Source: JADJOY01 sp046331705 [NCBI: bacterium]
Lineage (GTDB): Bacteria > JADJOY01
Length of the DNA stretch: 64,000 nt
NCBI GenBank assembly: GCA_046331705.1
Contig: JAXLQJ010000029.1
Span: 1 to 64,000 of the forward strand
Direction of reading: 5' to 3'
Made by a program: the position numbers and the translations under genes. Shown here in pieces: positions 62,661-64,000 of this stretch (within the stretch, counting starts at the first letter, position 1; each line of letters starts with the position of its first letter). The notes under the pieces were generated by a model. The model was given only the letters and a program-made list of their open reading frames with translations. It was not told the DNA's origin and made no database searches.

Positions 62661-63920
62661 TCATGACGCCTCGCGGCCGCCCCGAAGCCGCGTGAGCAGC
62701 ACGTCGAGATCGCGGCGCACTTCCTCCTCGGCGCCGGTCGTCATGTCCTTGATCCGCACGGTGCCCGCCGCCAGCTCGGACTCGCCGATCATCAACACGC
62801 GCGCCGCGCCGATCTTCTGCGCGCGCCGCATCTGGCTCTTCATGCTGGTCGCCTCGAGACTGGTTTCGATCCGCACCCCGCCGAGGCGCAGCCGGTGCGC
62901 CAGCTCGAAGGCCGCCAGCCGCGCCTCGTCGCCGTGGCTCGCGAGGAAGAGGCGCGGCGACGCCGCGGGCGTGGGCCCAGCGAGCTCGAGGACGCGCTCG
63001 AGACCCATCGCGAACCCCACTCCCGGTGCATCGGGCCCGCCGAAGCCCGCCACCAGACCGTCGTAGCGACCGCCGCCAGCGACGGCGTTCTGAGAGCCCA
63101 GCCGGTCGGTGGTGACCTCGAACGCCGTGCGCACGTAGTAGTCGAGCCCACGCACGATGCGCGGGTTCGCCGCGTACGGAATTGCGAGCGTGCCGAGCAA
63201 GCGCTCGACGCCCGCGTGGTGCGCGCTGCACGCGGCACACAGATGCTCGGGCATGAGCGGTGCGTCGGCGAGCGCGGCGCGACAGCGCTCCACCTTGCAG
63301 TCGAGGATTCGGAGCGGGTTGGTGATCCGGCGCCGGTTGCAGTTCTCGCAGAGATCGGCGGCGTGCTCCGCGGCGAAGGTCTGAAGCAACGCGAGATAGC
63401 CCGGTCGACAATCGCGGCAACCGAGCGACGTGAGCTCGAGCCGGATGCCCTCGAGCTGGATCTCGCCGAGAATGGCCCAGAGCAGCGCGATGATCTCCGC
63501 GTCCGCCTCGGGCGACGCGGCGCCGATCACCTCCGCGCCGATCTGGTGGAACTGGCGCGAGCGCCCCTTCTGCGGCCGCTCGTGCCGGAACATCGGGCCC
63601 AGGTAGTAGAGGCGATTGGCGGGTGCGCGCTGCGCGAGCGAGTGCTGCACGAAGGCGCGCACCACCGGTGCCGTGCCCTCCGGACGAAGCGTCAGGCTTT
63701 CCCCGCTGCCGGTGGTGAAGGTGTACATCTCCTTCTCCACCACGTCGGTGCTCTCGCCGAGCGAGCGCACGAACAGCTCGGTGCGCTCGAGCACCGGGGT
63801 GCGGATCTCGTCGTACCCGAAGGCGCCGAACAGCGCGCGCGCGCGCTCCTCGACCCAGCGCCAGCGACCTGCCTCGTCGGGCAGGACGTCGCTCATCCCG
63901 CGAATGGTGGTGATGGACAC
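62661..63920 (-). CDS. hisS: Histidyl-tRNA synthetase
   Basis: A 419-residue class II synthetase starting at GTG 63920. Motif 1 region IRTPVLERTELFVRSLGESTDVVEKEMYTF, motif 2 FRHERPQKGRSRQFHQIGAEVIG, the HisA motif RGLDYYVRTAFEV and motif 3 GVGFAMGLERVL are present, with the C-terminal anticodon domain. It carries two extra Cys pairs in the insertion (GCRDCR and CENCNRRR) seen in many bacterial enzymes. It is the first gene of the hisS-aspS-LysM block; the remaining 80 bp of the window upstream shows no gene. Confidence 0.97.
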   Translation of the reverse strand: MSITTIRGMSDVLPDEAGRWRWVEERARALFGAFGYDEIRTPVLERTELFVRSLGESTDVVEKEMYTFTTGSGESLTLRPEGTAPVVRAFVQHSLAQRAPANRLYYLGPMFRHERPQKGRSRQFHQIGAEVIGAASPEADAEIIALLWAILGEIQLEGIRLELTSLGCRDCRPGYLALLQTFAAEHAADLCENCNRRRITNPLRILDCKVERCRAALADAPLMPEHLCAACSAHHAGVERLLGTLAIPYAANPRIVRGLDYYVRTAFEVTTDRLGSQNAVAGGGRYDGLVAGFGGPDAPGVGFAMGLERVLELAGPTPAASPRLFLASHGDEARLAAFELAHRLRLGGVRIETSLEATSMKSQMRRAQKIGAARVLMIGESELAAGTVRIKDMTTGAEEEVRRDLDVLLTRLRGGREAS

Positions 63921-64000
63921 GAGAACCTGGGGCCGCGCCTGGGCGGGCGCGGGCCGAAGGCGAATGGATCCGGATTTTCTCGAACGATTCCCAGCCGTTC

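Overview
This is 64 kb of very GC-rich bacterial chromosome (roughly 70% G+C by eye). The core genes are densely packed with 4-20 bp overlaps, GTG/TTG starts are frequent, and many short proteins carry a lipobox signal. A Ser/Thr kinase, PilT, a DksA-type protein, many lipoproteins and the order alaS-pilT-recA-thpR-cinA-pgpA point to a Gram-negative of the broad 'deltaproteobacterial' kind (Myxococcota, Desulfobacterota, Binatota and relatives). The phylum cannot be fixed from this window. There is no prophage, CRISPR array, intact insertion sequence or replication origin that I can support.

Layout. 1-8 kb (minus strand): 5' end of alaS, pilT, recA behind an SOS-type promoter, thpR-cinA-pgpA, and a large M23 peptidase with four repeated N-terminal modules. 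8-15 kb: ruvX-mltG, a convergent dksA-like gene, then a membrane protein, a zinc-ribbon Ser/Thr kinase and a polytopic membrane protein. 15-18.7 kb: a GMC oxidoreductase with its small partner, then a REP-associated (HUH) transposase followed by a short G-rich tandem array. 18.7-29.4 kb (plus strand): nitrilase-family amidase, an LpoA-like lipoprotein, thiL, a lipoprotein, larB-larC, a GxGYxYP-type lipoprotein and a membrane protein. 29.4-36.8 kb (minus): response regulator, zinc-ribbon protein, tRNA-Pro, rdgB, a glycosyltransferase cluster with one broken member, and a probable PPi-type phosphofructokinase.

37-44 kb: a ferredoxin-type reductase and a short ASKHA/DUF4445 protein; a 115-bp direct repeat; an adenylylsulfate-reductase-like AprB/AprA pair next to an Rrf2 regulator; and isocitrate dehydrogenase with an unusual four-cysteine insertion. 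44-53 kb is accessory in character: ankyrin protein, secreted proteins, duplicated paralogues around a methyltransferase and a hydrolase, two gene remnants, then a TetR-COQ4-like pair with a clear operator, and two small enzymes. 53-64 kb: tRNA-Leu with its own promoter and terminator, a beta-helix lipoprotein with a TPR partner, then a minus-strand core block hisS-aspS-LysM lipoprotein-mdh-sucC-sucD.

Functionally, icd, sucCD and mdh supply TCA-cycle steps. mltG, the M23 peptidase, the LpoA-like protein and the LysM lipoprotein form a cell-wall theme. larBC make the nickel-pincer cofactor. The AprBA-like pair is best read as sulfur assimilation. Starts were chosen from Shine-Dalgarno (SD) spacing, overlap with the upstream gene and family N-termini. 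Statements about families are from general knowledge; no searches were run.
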